The notes beneath the pieces are model-generated. The model had not been told where the DNA came from. It searched no databases and saw nothing but the letters and a program-made list of their open reading frames with translations. Shown here one piece after another: positions 1 to 13,499 of a DNA stretch of 64,000 nt. The position numbers and the translations under genes were made by a program. Source of the stretch: Antedon mediterranea (lineage: Eukaryota; Echinodermata; Crinoidea; Comatulida; Antedonidae); assembly GCF_964355755.1 (NCBI RefSeq), contig NC_092671.1, positions 10,365,001-10,429,000 on the forward strand, in the 5' to 3' direction. Position 1 is the stretch's first letter, and each line of letters starts with the position of its first letter.

Positions 1-3000
1 TAAAAGCTTGTTAAGTTAGAGAAGAATTGGTAGTTGAATGCTTTAGTATACCTCATCAGCTTTATTGAATTCGAGGATAAGATACGTACATATGAATAAA
101 CATCCTTGGAATAAATAATCTTATGTCACTACCCTAGTATTAAAGACCCATTCCCTACAATTTGTGACGTTTTGTAAAAAATGAATGCATATATATTACT
201 TTAAAAAGATTAAACCAGGTCATTCCTTGTCTTAAATGTACGTTTTATGATAAATTATAAAAATGCACTACCTACTGTATAGTAGCTCGCGGTGAATGTC
301 CTCTCGTGAACGATCTTTATGCCTAGCCTATCTAAACTTAGTTTTGTAGGCCTACTGTAGCTGGTAAACATTGAAAACCTACGATCATCGTACGCTATCT
401 ATAGGCCTAGCCCGACGTTGTATAGTTGATGCATTAATTGTCTTTCTGCTTTTGACCAACTTCGTTGATACAAATTGGAGGAAACCTGGTATTTTCGCTG
501 AAAAGTCAGGAGTTTTCCATTTGTTTTGGCCTTACGATCGAAAAGTGGGTGATTTGCAGAAGAAAAAAAAAATATCAATTCGCGCGCATGTTGGGATTTA
601 TATCGGGCTGCTAAAATTATTAGAATCAACTTATTTTTCACATTTTTAACCGTTTAAAGACAAGAAAAGTTATCTCAATAGGATTGCATAGTATTTTTTT
701 TACATTAAATGTAATTTTTGACCTTAAATTTGACATAACAAATGTAGGGAGTGATTTACCAATAATAAGCATCAGCTACCCACAAAACAAGTGCAACTGT
801 TGCATACATGGCACTCTTTCATGGTTTATCAAAAGAAAAAACAAACATAAAATCATTTAAAATCATTCTTAAAACAAATGATAATAAATGATACTTGACT
901 TGACTTGACAAAATATACGTTATATGAATGTAAACTGGGATACTGATCAACATTGATGCTTTAAAGCAAGGGAACAACACCTGGATGAAAATAAATGGAT
1001 TTTCTACGAAATCTGTAATTGAAAATAAATGAAGGGAAACAAAATGATAATTATTAATGTGTGACTGTCGTACATGGCATGTAATATTGTGTTGGACAGA
1101 GGAGTATTCCTCTCAGGCTAACGCTTACTTTTAAGACCTTCCACCCAGTCTAATTTCAACATAGCATCCACCCAAGAAACATCTGGTATACTGTACCCTT
1201 ACTATTTGACATCCATCCCTACTTCTCTAGCTACAAACCTTGGACACAAGTTCAACAACTATCGGTATAGAATATAAAAACAGGACTGTAAAAAATGTAG
1301 TATGTCAGTATTTATCAGCGTTATTGAAATACAGTTCCTGTATCATATTGAAGACGTTTGAATGTTTCAACTTAAATCCCCCAGGATAATACAAAAAAAA
1401 ATACAAACTACACTTTGATATGAAACTTCATATTTTAAAGAGAATATGATACCTTCACCTATCAATAATTCAATGAAGTCTTACTTTTAATAAAAAACTT
1501 CATTAATATACTTCAAATGTTGAAAATGAAAAAATATCACGGCCTACTTTATTATTTGCCTGATAATTTCAACTTCCTTTCGCAATATTGGATATCCAGG
1601 TATTAATTTGTGAACCTAGTATATTCACTGCAACTGAAATGGTATTGCCGTGTTATGTTCATCGTAAGAGACTTGTGTAGACAGGCCTAAAATGTGTTCT
1701 GAAATAACATCACCATTACTTTACGTTAGACAAATATTTAAAAGTGCACCAAGACTATCCTACAAAACAAAGTTAATAGCTCACTGTCTGTGAGTTTGAT
1801 ACGATTATGTCAAGTAAAATACACAAGTATAGATTGATAAGCTGAATCTCACACAGAGGCCTATACACATTGTACGTCATGCCAAATCTCATGCACTATA
1901 TCATGTGCGCCTCGCATAAGTGTTCTCACGCAATGTGTTTTCTCACGCATCTTTTACATTTCTACAAACACTAAACCTATAAATTGAATATTAAATTTTT
2001 GGTTTTATAATGAATTGTTGAAAAAACATACAGTAGTTTTTGTTGTCAACAAGTCTTAGAAACATACCACAAAGTTTATGTATGTTTTGTCCACATTCTG
2101 GCTAGGCTATGACCAAACAATAGAGGATGCTATAAAATACTAAATAAATTGGATAGAGAGAGCTATTTTTTTTAATTCTTGCATCAGCTTTTGGACGTAT
2201 AGAAATATAAGTTATAATCCTAAGCTTTTTATAAGAATGTTACCGTATTTGAAAAGTCATAAATGCTACCTGAAATGAGAAAATTGTTTATATTTATAAA
2301 CCTCCCAAGTAAAATAATTGCATGCATGCTATGTAGATATCAGTTTTCAGACAAAAGGATTGAAATAAAGTAAATTAAATTCACAAATTATGAGTCAGAA
2401 ATGGACTGGTGAAAATTAAGATGGACATGCAATAAAACATTAACGAATCGTAAAAGTGGATTGGTCAAATTACTTTTCGCTTGAGATCATAGCATTAGTA
2501 TCCGTTTAAATAATATTTTAATTGAATCTAATTAATTATTCAGAATCGTCAGAATTATAGACACATGATAGTCACCTGTTTCAACACCTAAGTACATGTT
2601 ATTGTTTTTACCCAACATCAATAATATCATAATTGAATTTAACTTGCCATGCCTCAATTTATAAAATTAGTAAGAAAGGTTGTTCAGTGTTATTTGTATC
2701 AACTACCGTCCGTAAATCAACGAATTATGTTCGTCACTTCTAAGAAATGATCTACCAAGGGTTAGTGCATCTCAAAAAGTAAACAAAAATAACAATGACA
2801 ATGATCTACATGTTTAAAATAGGAGAACATTTAAATTTGAACATTATCTACCATTATTATTTCTAAATTTTATCTGGTCACTAAATACTTTTAAACTATT
2901 ATTTTCATAAAAAATTAAAATTTTAATATTCTTTTTGAGCATTATATATTACACTAGTTTTAATACTATGGTTTTAAAAACTACAGTACTTGATTAGATC

Positions 3001-4890
3001 CAATATGGTAGCCAAAATGGTGTTTGGGGCAGGTATTATTGTTGCTTTAACACAATGCTATTCCAAGTATATTACAAAATGAAAGTACTGTACTGTATGT
3101 AAATAATCGTTATCTTGTTTGATGTTTCTAAATTTCATCTGGTCAATAAATACTTTTAAACTATTATTTTCATAAAAAAATTAAAATTTTAATATTCTTT
3201 TTGAGCATTATATATTACACTAGTTTTATGATACTAAATGGTTTTAAAAACTAAAGTACTTGAGTACAGTTTACAAATTTATAACTACATATTACTAATC
3301 CCCACTAAATCCCACTATATCCACAAATCATACGATGATCTTCTTAGTTGTTAAAATAAAAATCATGGTGTGGTATTTATTACATCACATGTTAGTTGTG
3401 TATAATCCTAGGATAGCTTGGGTTCATTTCAGCTTAACAGTAAAGATGGGCCTTGAATTTCTAACTTCATCGTATGCCACTATCTATACATTTTCTGTGC
3501 TTCATTCTACTATAAAAAGGTTACTAGTAATTTATTTAGTAAATCTATAGATATGAGAATGCTTATATAATAAGGTGGATTTAAATTTGTATTATATACC
3601 AACATTATCTTAATAAATGTAAATTTCTTTCATTTATTTAATAATTATTATGTAACAATTGTGGTTATCTGAACCTACAATCTAACAGTAATTGATATAA
3701 AAGTGAAAACTAAACTCATGATTTCGAAACAAAGTTTAATTATTAGGTATTTTATAATTATCATTGTTCACTTTAATATAATCTTTGTAAAGATCTAGTG
3801 TCAGAATAGAACACAAGGCCCTAAACATCATCAGGCTTTGGAAACTTTATTAGTCATTCCTGACGACATTTTTTCTTAATCCTCATCCTATTCCACCAAT
3901 GTCAGTAGAACTTAAATTGTTAAATTTAAGGCTGCATAAAGAACTGACATTTTTTAACCTAAAATTTTCTTAATAATTTTAAAATCTTATTTTTTGAATA
4001 TTTAACAACTGAGGAATGGTAATACAAGATAAAATCACAGATTTGTGATATATTTAAATCAATTGACAATTAAATGCATTAATGAACCTTCAAGAGTGGC
4101 ACAATCACCATTGACCTAAATAATTTTCTCCTCTATTAGGCATGTTTTCCATCTTGCTAAGCACAGTCAATGGTGTCTATTGGTTTCGGTGACCATACTT
4201 CCTTAGCATAACAAGTCTACCGTGTATAAAATGACAAGTCACAATCAGAATTCTGTACAACTGAGTATTGTAGTTGTACTGTAGTTGTAGCCTTCAAGAA
4301 GGTAATATAAATGTTCTTTTACAAAGTAGCCTAGGTTTTTGTTCCATCAATTTAACATTTCTGTAAAAAAATGACTACAGCATGTTTTGTCATTTATTAT
4401 ATTAATATCATTAATAACATTATTCTGTATTTTGTAATATTTGTAATTATTGTATTTGATTTGTTATACTTTTTGTGGTTTTTGTTTAATTGTCATTTAT
4501 GATAACATTGTCCCTTTAAACAGCTTTATTAAAACACTTTAAAATATGGTAAAAAAATATTATTGATGACCTTTCGAAAATTAAAAAAAAAATATATATA
4601 ATATAAAGTGGATATTATAACTGTTTATGATATAAACTTTAATGAGAATGTAATATTGTTTCATAAAATTGTAACATCATACCAGTTAGTCTTTCACAAA
4701 TTATATAATAAATGATATACAGTAGTTGAATGAATGTAGGTCAGAGTGACCTGTTGATTACATCTCGTCTATTGTTAACTTCCTTTTCAAACATAATTAA
4801 CGCCCACACATTTTAAATAATTGTCTAGTAGTTAAATATATAAAGACAATGAAAACAACACCTTTCTTATTACTGTCATATGTGTTGTGA
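1..4890. other. AT-rich stretch without a recognisable gene
   Basis: No exon with convincing splice sites and coding character was found on either strand. The short open frames near 371-649 and 3335-3550 have no family features and no supporting splice structure. The only clear structure is a direct duplication of about 133 bp at 2861-2993 and 3126-3263. The rest is low-complexity A/T with scattered TACTGTA and TAGGCCTA words. Confidence 0.5.
2861..3263. repeat. Direct duplication of about 133 bp, two copies
   Basis: The segment at 2861-2993 recurs at 3126-3263 with a few substitutions and small indels. Both copies run from a TTCTAAATTT-type start through TTTTTGAGCATTATATATTAC to a GTACTTGA end. 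They are separated by about 130 bp of unrelated sequence. This could be a local segmental duplication or two insertions of one short element. No inverted ends were seen. Confidence 0.8.
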
Positions 4891-4942
4891 CTGGTAGTGG
4901 GATACGCGATTTATACAGTCGTAACTCAGCCTTTTCCTCACA

Positions 4943-5103
4943 GGTGGCATAGATGCATCACTGACCGCACAAGACGTCCAAGAAAGGGGGGATGTAACAG
5001 CATTTGTTGTCATAGAATGACCAACTCACATTGCAGGGAATATTCCAAGTTGATCTTGCTAGCAGATCTGGTTGATGCAGCCATGCTGCATAACCAGTTC
5101 TGA
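4943..5103 (+). other. Coding-like patch of unknown origin
   Basis: This patch is richer in GC than its surroundings. It begins after a good acceptor-like tract (CAGCCTTTTCCTCACAG) at about 4942. One frame reads GIDASLTAQDVQERGD and further before a stop near 5018. Another frame reads EYSKLILLADLVDAAMLHNQF before a stop at 5103. The minus strand is also open for a stretch. Conflicting frames on both strands suggest a decayed fragment or a chance composition effect. I recognise no family. Confidence 0.15.
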
Positions 5104-5639
5104 CAGAGAACAATATCAGCATTGTAATAATTATTATTCCCCATTTATTCCTGGCACCGTTTGGTTAAAAAAGGGCTTTAGAATCAAGGAAATCCTGTTT
5201 CCTTTATCTAAATTTTGTAGGACACATTTTTCCTCTTCATGACATACACACACCTACCATGTTACTTTCCCAAGATATTGTTATGCTCTATTAACCATTA
5301 TGAAACAGTAAATTATTACATGTATCATCAGAAACATACTGTAGGCCTAATAAAACACCAAATTGATTTAGGCCTTACTGTTTACAGGTTATGCTGCCGT
5401 CCGTTACAGATGGGAGCCCAATTTGTGGTGATAATTTTCCGTTTTACACATACTGTACTAGGCCTATTTTTACACCTTTGCTGTCCTGCATTGTGTTGGG
5501 AAACTCAGTTATTTTTAAGGGTCGACTTATACTCGGGTTATAACAATTGTAACAATAATATGGGGCAAAGTTTGGGGGTCGATTCATCTTTAGGGTCAAC
5601 CTATACTGCGAGAAATATGGTAATACTTGGCAAATAAAC

Positions 5640-8600
5640 AGACAATATTTGCAAGCATTTTGCCAAGTAATAATATGTAAACATTAATGAGGTCAGTCAA
5701 TTTGTAAAAGAGGTTTTTCAATATTAAAAGGCCTCACAAATTGATTGTTTATGTAATTGTAATAACGTAATAACTGTATTAATGTCCTATCTAAAAGATG
5801 AGGCAACAAACATGTTGTACATAAAAGACAAATGTACTAGTATTTTATTTCACTGATATCATTATCAAAATTAACCTTTTGAAAAACATTTAATTAAAAC
5901 TATCCAATCATTGCTATAAAAATTAACAATAAAGGAAAAGAATTATGCGATATATTAATAGACCATTGAGGAAGTTATACTTCATGAATGGACATTATCT
6001 CATGTAAGAATAAAATATCTTTTTATACAAAAATCAGGAATATATATAAGATTCGTTTTTTTGTAATTTATAATGCAGTAACCATCTCAAATCACATACG
6101 TACAATATCTTACAGCTACAGTACCAGCTACTAATTAGTACACCTGTGCTCCGAAAGATGCACTGGGTACTTTAATGTGCTCACAAGCTTCTTCCAGAAG
6201 ATCCATCATACAGTACTACTGTACAGTACTATTACTGTACATGGTACCGATTCTATTGATTGTGCTAGCATCGCCCCTACCCGGCGCCTCAACCCAAATT
6301 AAAAAGCTTGAGTATTGGTACTTACAAGATTGGTAATCTTGAATCATCTGAAATTGAGCCGGACTAATCTTATCCCATAGTAACATACTCATCTTTACTG
6401 TAAAATGTGTTAAAAACTTGAGTGAGTCCTTTCAATTGCTGCCCTTTACAGTATATATGAATATCCCGTGAAGTATTTGCAAGATTTGTGTTAATTGAAG
6501 GCAGGCACTAACCACCAGAATTGATCTGTAAAGAACACATAAATACCTATGAAATATCAAGCACAGATTATCTATTTTTTTTTTTTAATTTAAAATCGTC
6601 TATAAAAATAAAGAAACATCATGTAATTACCAGTGTGTAGGCGGTCTGTAATGACGTAAACTAGTGAAAATATCTGTATGTTTTATCGCCCACTTATATA
6701 TCTTATTCAGTGAAGTACGGAAGGGAAGTTATAGAATATTAGCATACACTTATGTTTAATAAAAGCCAGTTGATTTTATTAGTAAAGTTACAAGTGTATT
6801 GTCCAGGGAGATGCTAAGCTCTGGAGAATATGTTGGAATCTAAACCTAGGCTTAACACATAAATATATCTGTCACAATGCAATATGTTTGACAGGAATTA
6901 CATACAAAACATATGATTTGGAATTACAAAAAAACTGATAAAGTAAACAGCCCTTCACAATGATAGTTACAACTTATTAAATGATATGTATTATAACATT
7001 AATTTGGGAAAATAAAAACTAAAATATTACAAATGTTTTTATTGTACATTTAGAGTGAAATTGTGTATAATTTTACCAATGTGAAGTATTTCAAATATTA
7101 AAACTCATAAATGATCAAATACAATCATATAATTCAATTTTCAACATTTTCTTTAGTTAACACTAAATTAGTTAAGTTAAGCTGATTCGAATCCTGATCT
7201 TGGTTCCAAAGTCACTGTACATCTGCTAACTTTAACTCCGATACTGTATGTTTCAGAATGTAATATTAGAAAAGCGATAAAAATACCTTCGCACCTGATT
7301 ACAACAGGGGTACAGTGGGATGTACTTGTTACATTTGAATGCTACTAAAGCTAAACTGCAATAACCCGGACACTAGTAAGTTAGTAACCACAATTTAACT
7401 CGAAAGAGAAAAGAGCTTGTAAAGATTGCTAAATCATGTACAGTACCATCAAAATGTGAATGTGCATGTTTGCATTAAATGTCAATAGTTTCTTCTCTGA
7501 TTACACTGTCCAATCTATATTTTATTCAATAGCAATATTATTTACATTCACATCCTATTAAGACTGGTTAACGTTTTGATGGTTCATGAACCTAAGGAAA
7601 ATATTCACGCTTATGGGTGAAACAGCATCAAAAGTATAGGCTGAGAAATAATAATGAAAAGGAACCAATTTCCAATAAAATGGCATTCCAAATAGTTACA
7701 AACCAACTACAATATATGACTGTACTATACTGTATATGTACAGGTATCATAATAATACCAAAAAGTAGTTTTATATTTATGAGGGAGCTTGCACCCCTGC
7801 TGTCACTCCTTCGTTCCACCCAATACAACCCTTAAAATAAAGTAAATTTTAATTTTAAACCAATACAGTCAATTTAGGCCTAAAACTGAGCACCATATGC
7901 AGATTGTCTCCATTCAAGTGGATACAGTATAAATTTATACACGCTACTGTAACCAGCATTTACAGCGATCTTCCACACACAATAGCATTGAGTGTATAAT
8001 CAGTGTAAACTCAACATTAAATGTTGTGTGGGTTGTAATCGTGTGTCATTAATTTCTTTAAAATGAAATGTACCATGAAATACTATAGCAAGAGCTAACT
8101 TCGATTTAACACAACTTTAATATTCCATCTGGCAGACAAATTATCATTTGTCTCTATTTGATATTTATAGAAGCGTTTATTATAGATACTAAAAAATGAC
8201 ATTCATAAACAAAAAAGAGAATTTGAACTACGACATTAAGGTGGATGTTGCAATTGTGACCTCATTCACAAGGAATCAATGAGGCATAAAGGAATACCCA
8301 TTTACCTAATCTATGTTTGTCAGACTTTCATTTTAAATTTAGCATATTAAAGAAGATTCAAGGCCTATAAAGTGCATCACTATATCAGGACTACAACATA
8401 ATATGCTTAAACTACATACTTTGCAACATATGTTTCTTAACTTGATAGTAATTATCAAATAAAATGTGAAATTTAAATTTAACAAAAAACAAATGGCATT
8501 CATTGATTTCTATAAATTAAAACTCTGACGCCATTTTATTTAGTGTTTACCAGTTGGAATTGCAGAAATTTACAAAAATATATAGTACATAAAAGCAACC

Positions 8601-8700
8601 TCCTCTTTACAAAAAATCAATGATGATGGTGGTACTGTATGTTGAAATGCTCCCACTAAATAGTGTGATTTACAGACTATATCATTATCCAATAGAGGTA
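5640..8700. other. AT-rich stretch without a recognisable gene
   Basis: No gene is supported here. An imperfect hairpin lies at about 5697-5742 (TCAATTTGT matched by ACAAATTGA). A cluster of TACTGTACAGTA-type words occurs around 6205-6250. The short frames near 7.6-7.8 kb on both strands overlap each other and show no domain features. Confidence 0.45.
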
Positions 8701-8730
8701 TTTGAAGTATCCTCTTTTCGGAGGATTGAC

Positions 8731-9642
8731 CATTGGGTCTGTTTCTGCTGAAAAAATCAAAATAATCGATTTTTTCCAGTCACCGCAAACCACAAAAATA
8801 ATCGCGTTGCAAGTGAAAAATGCTACGACTTTAATCGGTTATTCAGGTAATCGGTTTTTAAAATCACGTCATCATTCCCCCACAGCGCAGTTCAAGTTAT
8901 GAAGGGCCGATGAGAGTTGGTTTGTTTACATCCTATCGCTGCCTAAAACTCTCACATGTAGGATTAAAAATTACTTTTACGTAAAGCTATTATTTGTAAA
9001 ATAAACATCTAGGCCTACTACCGTATCACATACAACAGAATAATGATGTTATATTAATAAGGACACGTCGGCGAGAAAAGTTTGTTTCGCCGTTCGTTGG
9101 TTCTACCTCCGGCCTGCTAGGCCTATAATAGGCTATATATTTCTACCGAAACAAGTCAACAGACAACAGGCCTAAAAAAGGACATGTAAAACATTGTTAG
9201 CCTGGACTAGTGGGATGTAACGGTGTACTTGTAACACAGAATCATGGAGTCTCTCGGTATAATTCTCCCCCACAAAATAATAAAAATCAAATGTTAACAT
9301 TTGATTGTTATTTGGTCTACATCGCGATCGTTGTTTTGCTGATCGTCGTTGATATCGCGCAAATAAACAGCATGCTTTGTGTGACGTGAATGAGTTTGCC
9401 ATACTCTAGAGGTCAGAGTTGAGTCAATAATCGCTATTTGTGTTGCAGCTCAAAACTGCTCCGCAATAATCGGTTAAAACCAGAAATTATCAATTAAAAC
9501 ACGCAATGGATTGAGAGTTTGTAATCGGTTATTTTTAATCAGTTATTTTATTTTGCGCCGTTTCTGATGCCCAAAAATAATTGATTAAAAAAATAAACAG
9601 TTAATAATCGATTATTTCTGCTCAGCAGAAACAGGCCCATTG
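8731..9642. mobile_element. Non-autonomous DNA transposon-like element with terminal inverted repeats
   Basis: The left end CATTGGGTCTGTTTCTGCTG matches the reverse complement of the right end, CAATGGGCCTGTTTCTGCTG, with two differences. Inside both ends lie ATAATCGATT and several copies of TAATCGGTTA, which look like subterminal binding motifs. The interior has no transposase frame. It includes a perfect 22-bp palindrome at 9285-9306 and a relatively CpG-rich core at 9060-9130. No clear target-site duplication was seen, so the superfamily is open. Confidence 0.65.
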
Positions 9643-9659
9643 TTATTTTATCCAGGTAA

Positions 9660-12600
9660 GTGACACTCGAAAACTACAGTATTCTGTTTACAGTATGTTA
9701 CTTGACTTATGTACCCACACATAATGCACTTTCTACTGCAGTGCTACAGATGTACATGAGAAATGGAAGGAGACATTCCATGCAAACTGATAATTTATCA
9801 TTTAAAATTCATTCATTCAGATTTCAATATGGATTTTTTCAGACAAATTTTTGTCTGAATTACAATTTGAATATTGAAATAATCACTTTGTTGTGCAACA
9901 CATAAATAGTTGACAAGCAGAGAACATTAATGTCCTCTTGCATACATAAAGCGATATCAACCTACAATATCACATAATTACATCTTCATCATATTCTCAT
10001 ACTCATCATAATAGATAATGCCATTCTGTTTCTATTAATATAAGACATTCATTAAAGTATATACTTTAAAGGAAATGATAAAAATTAGTCTGCATTGAAA
10101 CCAAATGTCCAACTCAAAGCAAATGTTACACAAAGTACTTAATATTCTCTTTCACTCAATTAACACATATGATAGATGGGTTTTAAAGTTACTTACAAAC
10201 TTACTTACGTCACTGTAGAAAAATGCATTAGATGTTTATTAATTGGCATACAAGTAGTACTACTTATACAATAAAGGTCGAACATTTTAATTAATACATA
10301 TTTGAAAATTTAAAAAAAATTATGCATACTGTACGTTCTAGGTAATGCTTGCACTGTTGATACTAACCACAGCCAGAATCAAACCAATAACCATGGCCAA
10401 GACATTCCACCATTTATTATACATTTGTCTATAAATCTAATTATGCTCAACAATTATTATTTACTTATATAATGTAGGCTTCTCAAATTAATTTCATAAT
10501 TCAGCCTAATTACAGTACAGAAATGCATAAAACTAGGCAAAATTAAGCTTTGCCTAAAATTATTGGAAATCCACAGCAAACCATGGTACACATCAATGGC
10601 CAAAACCTTTCGTTTTCTTCAGTACAGTAGCAACGCGTCTGCTTATGCAAAAACACTGTTTGATGCTGCAATGCATAATACTGAAATTGATTTTTATCAA
10701 GTTGAGAACTCTGCTTATAAATTGATAACAAAATAATTAATACTTTTTAATATCAATTTTACTAACAATAACCTACAAAAACATTAATTTTGTTCAGTTA
10801 CATTTTGTAAAGCAAATTCTTACGGTTGGCAAATACGATAAGCATTACAAATATGACTACAATGTCAAGAATTAAGCCTAGCTAACACAAAATCCATCTC
10901 ACTCAAATTACAGCAATATTTCTTAATGATAAAATGGTTACACCAACTGTGAAAAAATCATATTGAAAACTGCAATTATCATATGAAAACAACCCTATGA
11001 CAACATACCGAATCCGTCAGAGGCTAGCATCACTGTGTAATAAAAAGCATTATGTAAAACAACGCTCGCCTAAGACCCTTCACATGATAATATCCGAGAC
11101 TTTCCACAACATAAACAACTCTAATTAAATTCTGAACATTGTGGCTGTCTGCTTCTGACCATTTACAATTTGTGGAAGGTAGTATGATGATGATACAAGC
11201 ATAGACGTGAAGCATACAGCTGATTTAGGCAATACTCTACAGCTTAATAATGCAATGAAGACCTTTTTATATTCTATTAGGCAAAACATAATTGCATTAC
11301 CTCAAACAGAACTTCCTGCTGTGGGTAGTAAGTCCTGCATAATCCCAATTATAAGTAGCCAGAAGAGCGCAATAGCTTTCAAGGTGTACTCGTTTCTATG
11401 TCACATTCATAATATAGCAAGAAAACCAGTGAAAACCTGCTTCCTGAACATTGTCAATCTGTTTTCAGTCAACCGATAAGATAATGTGATAATGTAAATA
11501 TAAATGAATACTTCTGCTTTAAAACTATGCATACAATTTGGTTCATATTTAAATTATGGTTGATTAATGATTTTATACACTTTGTGCTTTTAGCTACAGT
11601 ATAAATATATTAATACTAAATTATAAAAATATACATATGAATACGATGCATTTTATAAAGTGGCTTTATCATATAAAAAAGAAAGATATATATGAAACAA
11701 ATTGCTGTTTCAGTGCTCAGCTACAACAATTAAGAGTTACCAAAGATCGTAATAATCTGCTTAGATATTAACCGAGGTCTAATCTAATTAGTTTTAATTA
11801 ACTATAGTTCATATTAAAGTACAATTATAATGTATTAACTGATTTACATATATCAATAAGCAAGATAATTGCTAAACTTTTTAATTATTTTATTGTATAA
11901 ACCACCTTCAGCCCATTTTTTGTAATTATTAATAAACTAAACAATTCAATAATGATCTTGTTATACACATGAGTAACCTACAGTATGCCAAAATTCATAT
12001 TTGTCAGAGAAAAAAATGTATAAAATATTCTCAAACATAATTACAACACACATCCTGGTCACCAGGTTTTATTTTATAATGAGAATGATCGTAATCGCTG
12101 TTGTGCTGTAGATATTTATCCGACATGATGTAATACATAAAGAAAGCTTAACCTTTAACCTTTAAACTTAGTTTCTTTGGTCTATGGTCACAATATACTA
12201 GGTCAAAATGTACAATAATGTTTGTTACACAGTGCAATGTTATACTGTAGTGGGATCATAGAAAGGATTGATACACAGAAGTTTAATTTTTCTCACCAAG
12301 GGGAAATGCCGACTGGAATACGATTATTAAACAATAACTGGAGACTTGGGGAAGCTATGATGTGCATGATGGACATACCTGACGTATTAGATAATACTTA
12401 AATGATGCGTCATAGAATTGTATGAATTTTAGCACTTCCTCAACATGAACAAACAAAAGATAATAGTTTGAGTTATTGTTTAACTTTATTATTTGTAGTA
12501 ATACGCTTGATGTATGACTGTGTACTGAGATTTCAAGTATTATCAATAATAATATGAGGATGATTGACGTTAACAATGACAATTAGAGAATCACTCTGGC

Positions 12601-12660
12601 ACAACAGAATTTACAAGACCACAACATCATGATGTTATATTATGGCCTACTGTATGCTTT
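9660..12660. other. AT-rich stretch without a supported gene
   Basis: Several short frames occur (9660-9905 plus; 10543-10731 minus; 11030-11479 on both strands), but none has domain hallmarks and opposite-strand frames compete. A 24-nt segment at 11,012-11,035 on the minus strand is flanked by good acceptor- and donor-like sequence but is isolated. Confidence 0.4.
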
Positions 12661-12689
12661 GAAGTGTGTAGTGAGTGAGTGAGAGTGAG

Positions 12690-13044
12690 TGAGTATGGCC
12701 GAGCGGTTAAGACATTGGAACCGAAATCCATAGACATAACATTGGCAAGGGTTCGAGGCTCACTCGCTCCATGGTTCTGGTGGTATAACAAGTGTTTGCG
12801 GATAAGGACTATAAACAGTAGGTCCAGTGTACATCTGGCTCATGTGCACTTTAAAGAACCTAGTAAATCTTTCGAGGCGAGTAGGGGCCGTTACCCCAGT
12901 GTACTAGTTCATTCATACACACACACTGTCGTGGACAGACGTATTGGCGCCGTAGTTGGCTGCCGATGACACAATGGGACCCTTAGTGGATCAGTAGCCT
13001 TCAACTATGAAGTTTGCTCCTTAAAATAGAAGAAGAAGAAGAAT
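12690..13044 (+). mobile_element. tRNA-derived SINE
   Basis: The head carries a polymerase III A box (TGGCCGAGCGGTTAAG from 12696) and a B box (GGTTCGAGGCT at 12750-12760). The spacing and sequence are like a tRNA with a long variable arm (Leu or Ser type). A tRNA-unrelated body of about 270 bp follows, ending in a GAA-rich simple tail (AGAAGAAGAAGAAG). A GAGT-repeat run precedes it. The body contains GAGTAGGGGCCGTTACCCC, which recurs in a truncated relative at about 38.2 kb. A short frame across this element is not a gene. Confidence 0.8.
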
Positions 13045-13199
13045 AAACTAAAAAGTTCATATAATATATTCATAATGAGATTTAAAACACCTGGTTTTCA
13101 AAATATATTGCATTGCTACAAACAGATACAGTATAGTTTGCAATAAAATTATCTCCATTTTCTTACAAACACATCAGTGCTGATGCCATGAGAAATAAA

Positions 13200-13440
13200 G
13201 TGGGTTGCTGCAACAAGATGGAACAATCCCCTGTGCGGTCCACAGGGTTCTCAAAGGCCCGTCAAAAAGTGGTCAGGTTGAAACCTCACCAACCATAAAG
13301 TCGGTGGTGCCACTTATTTTGTAGATTTTACTGACAAAGATCATACTTATCCGGCAAGTGTACAGGTCACCAAACAGAAGTGATGGTAAGGTAGGTGTAA
13401 CTAGTGAGCTCATGATGATTTGTCCCCTTTTGTGGAAAAA
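13200..13440 (+). pseudogene. Decayed Ty1/Copia-like pol fragment (GAG-pre-integrase to integrase start)
   Basis: Plus-strand frames, broken by stops and frameshifts, read a Cys/Lys motif (GCCNKMEQSP) about 13206-13235 and then VGGATYFVDFTDKD about 13299-13340. In Copia elements a CxxCxxGK motif is followed by a GGxxYFVxFxDD integrase start, so the order fits. No LTRs, protease or reverse transcriptase were seen nearby. This is a short relic and the assignment rests on these motifs only. A competing minus-strand frame of 68 codons at 13273-13479 has no family features. Confidence 0.35.
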
Positions 13441-13499
13441 AAAGAATTCCCTGTAAAAATACTCGCCATGGGCTTCCAATACTACAGAAATCTACTAAG

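Noticed and set aside
11012-11035. 24-nt possible microexon on the minus strand with good splice-like flanks
   Set aside because: Isolated, with no neighbouring exons in a compatible phase; too short to judge.
11207-11479. 90-codon plus-strand frame and overlapping minus-strand hydrophobic frame
   Set aside because: Both strands look equally open, the minus version has in-frame stops, and no family is recognisable.
12679-12969. 96-codon plus-strand frame
   Set aside because: It lies inside a tRNA-derived SINE.
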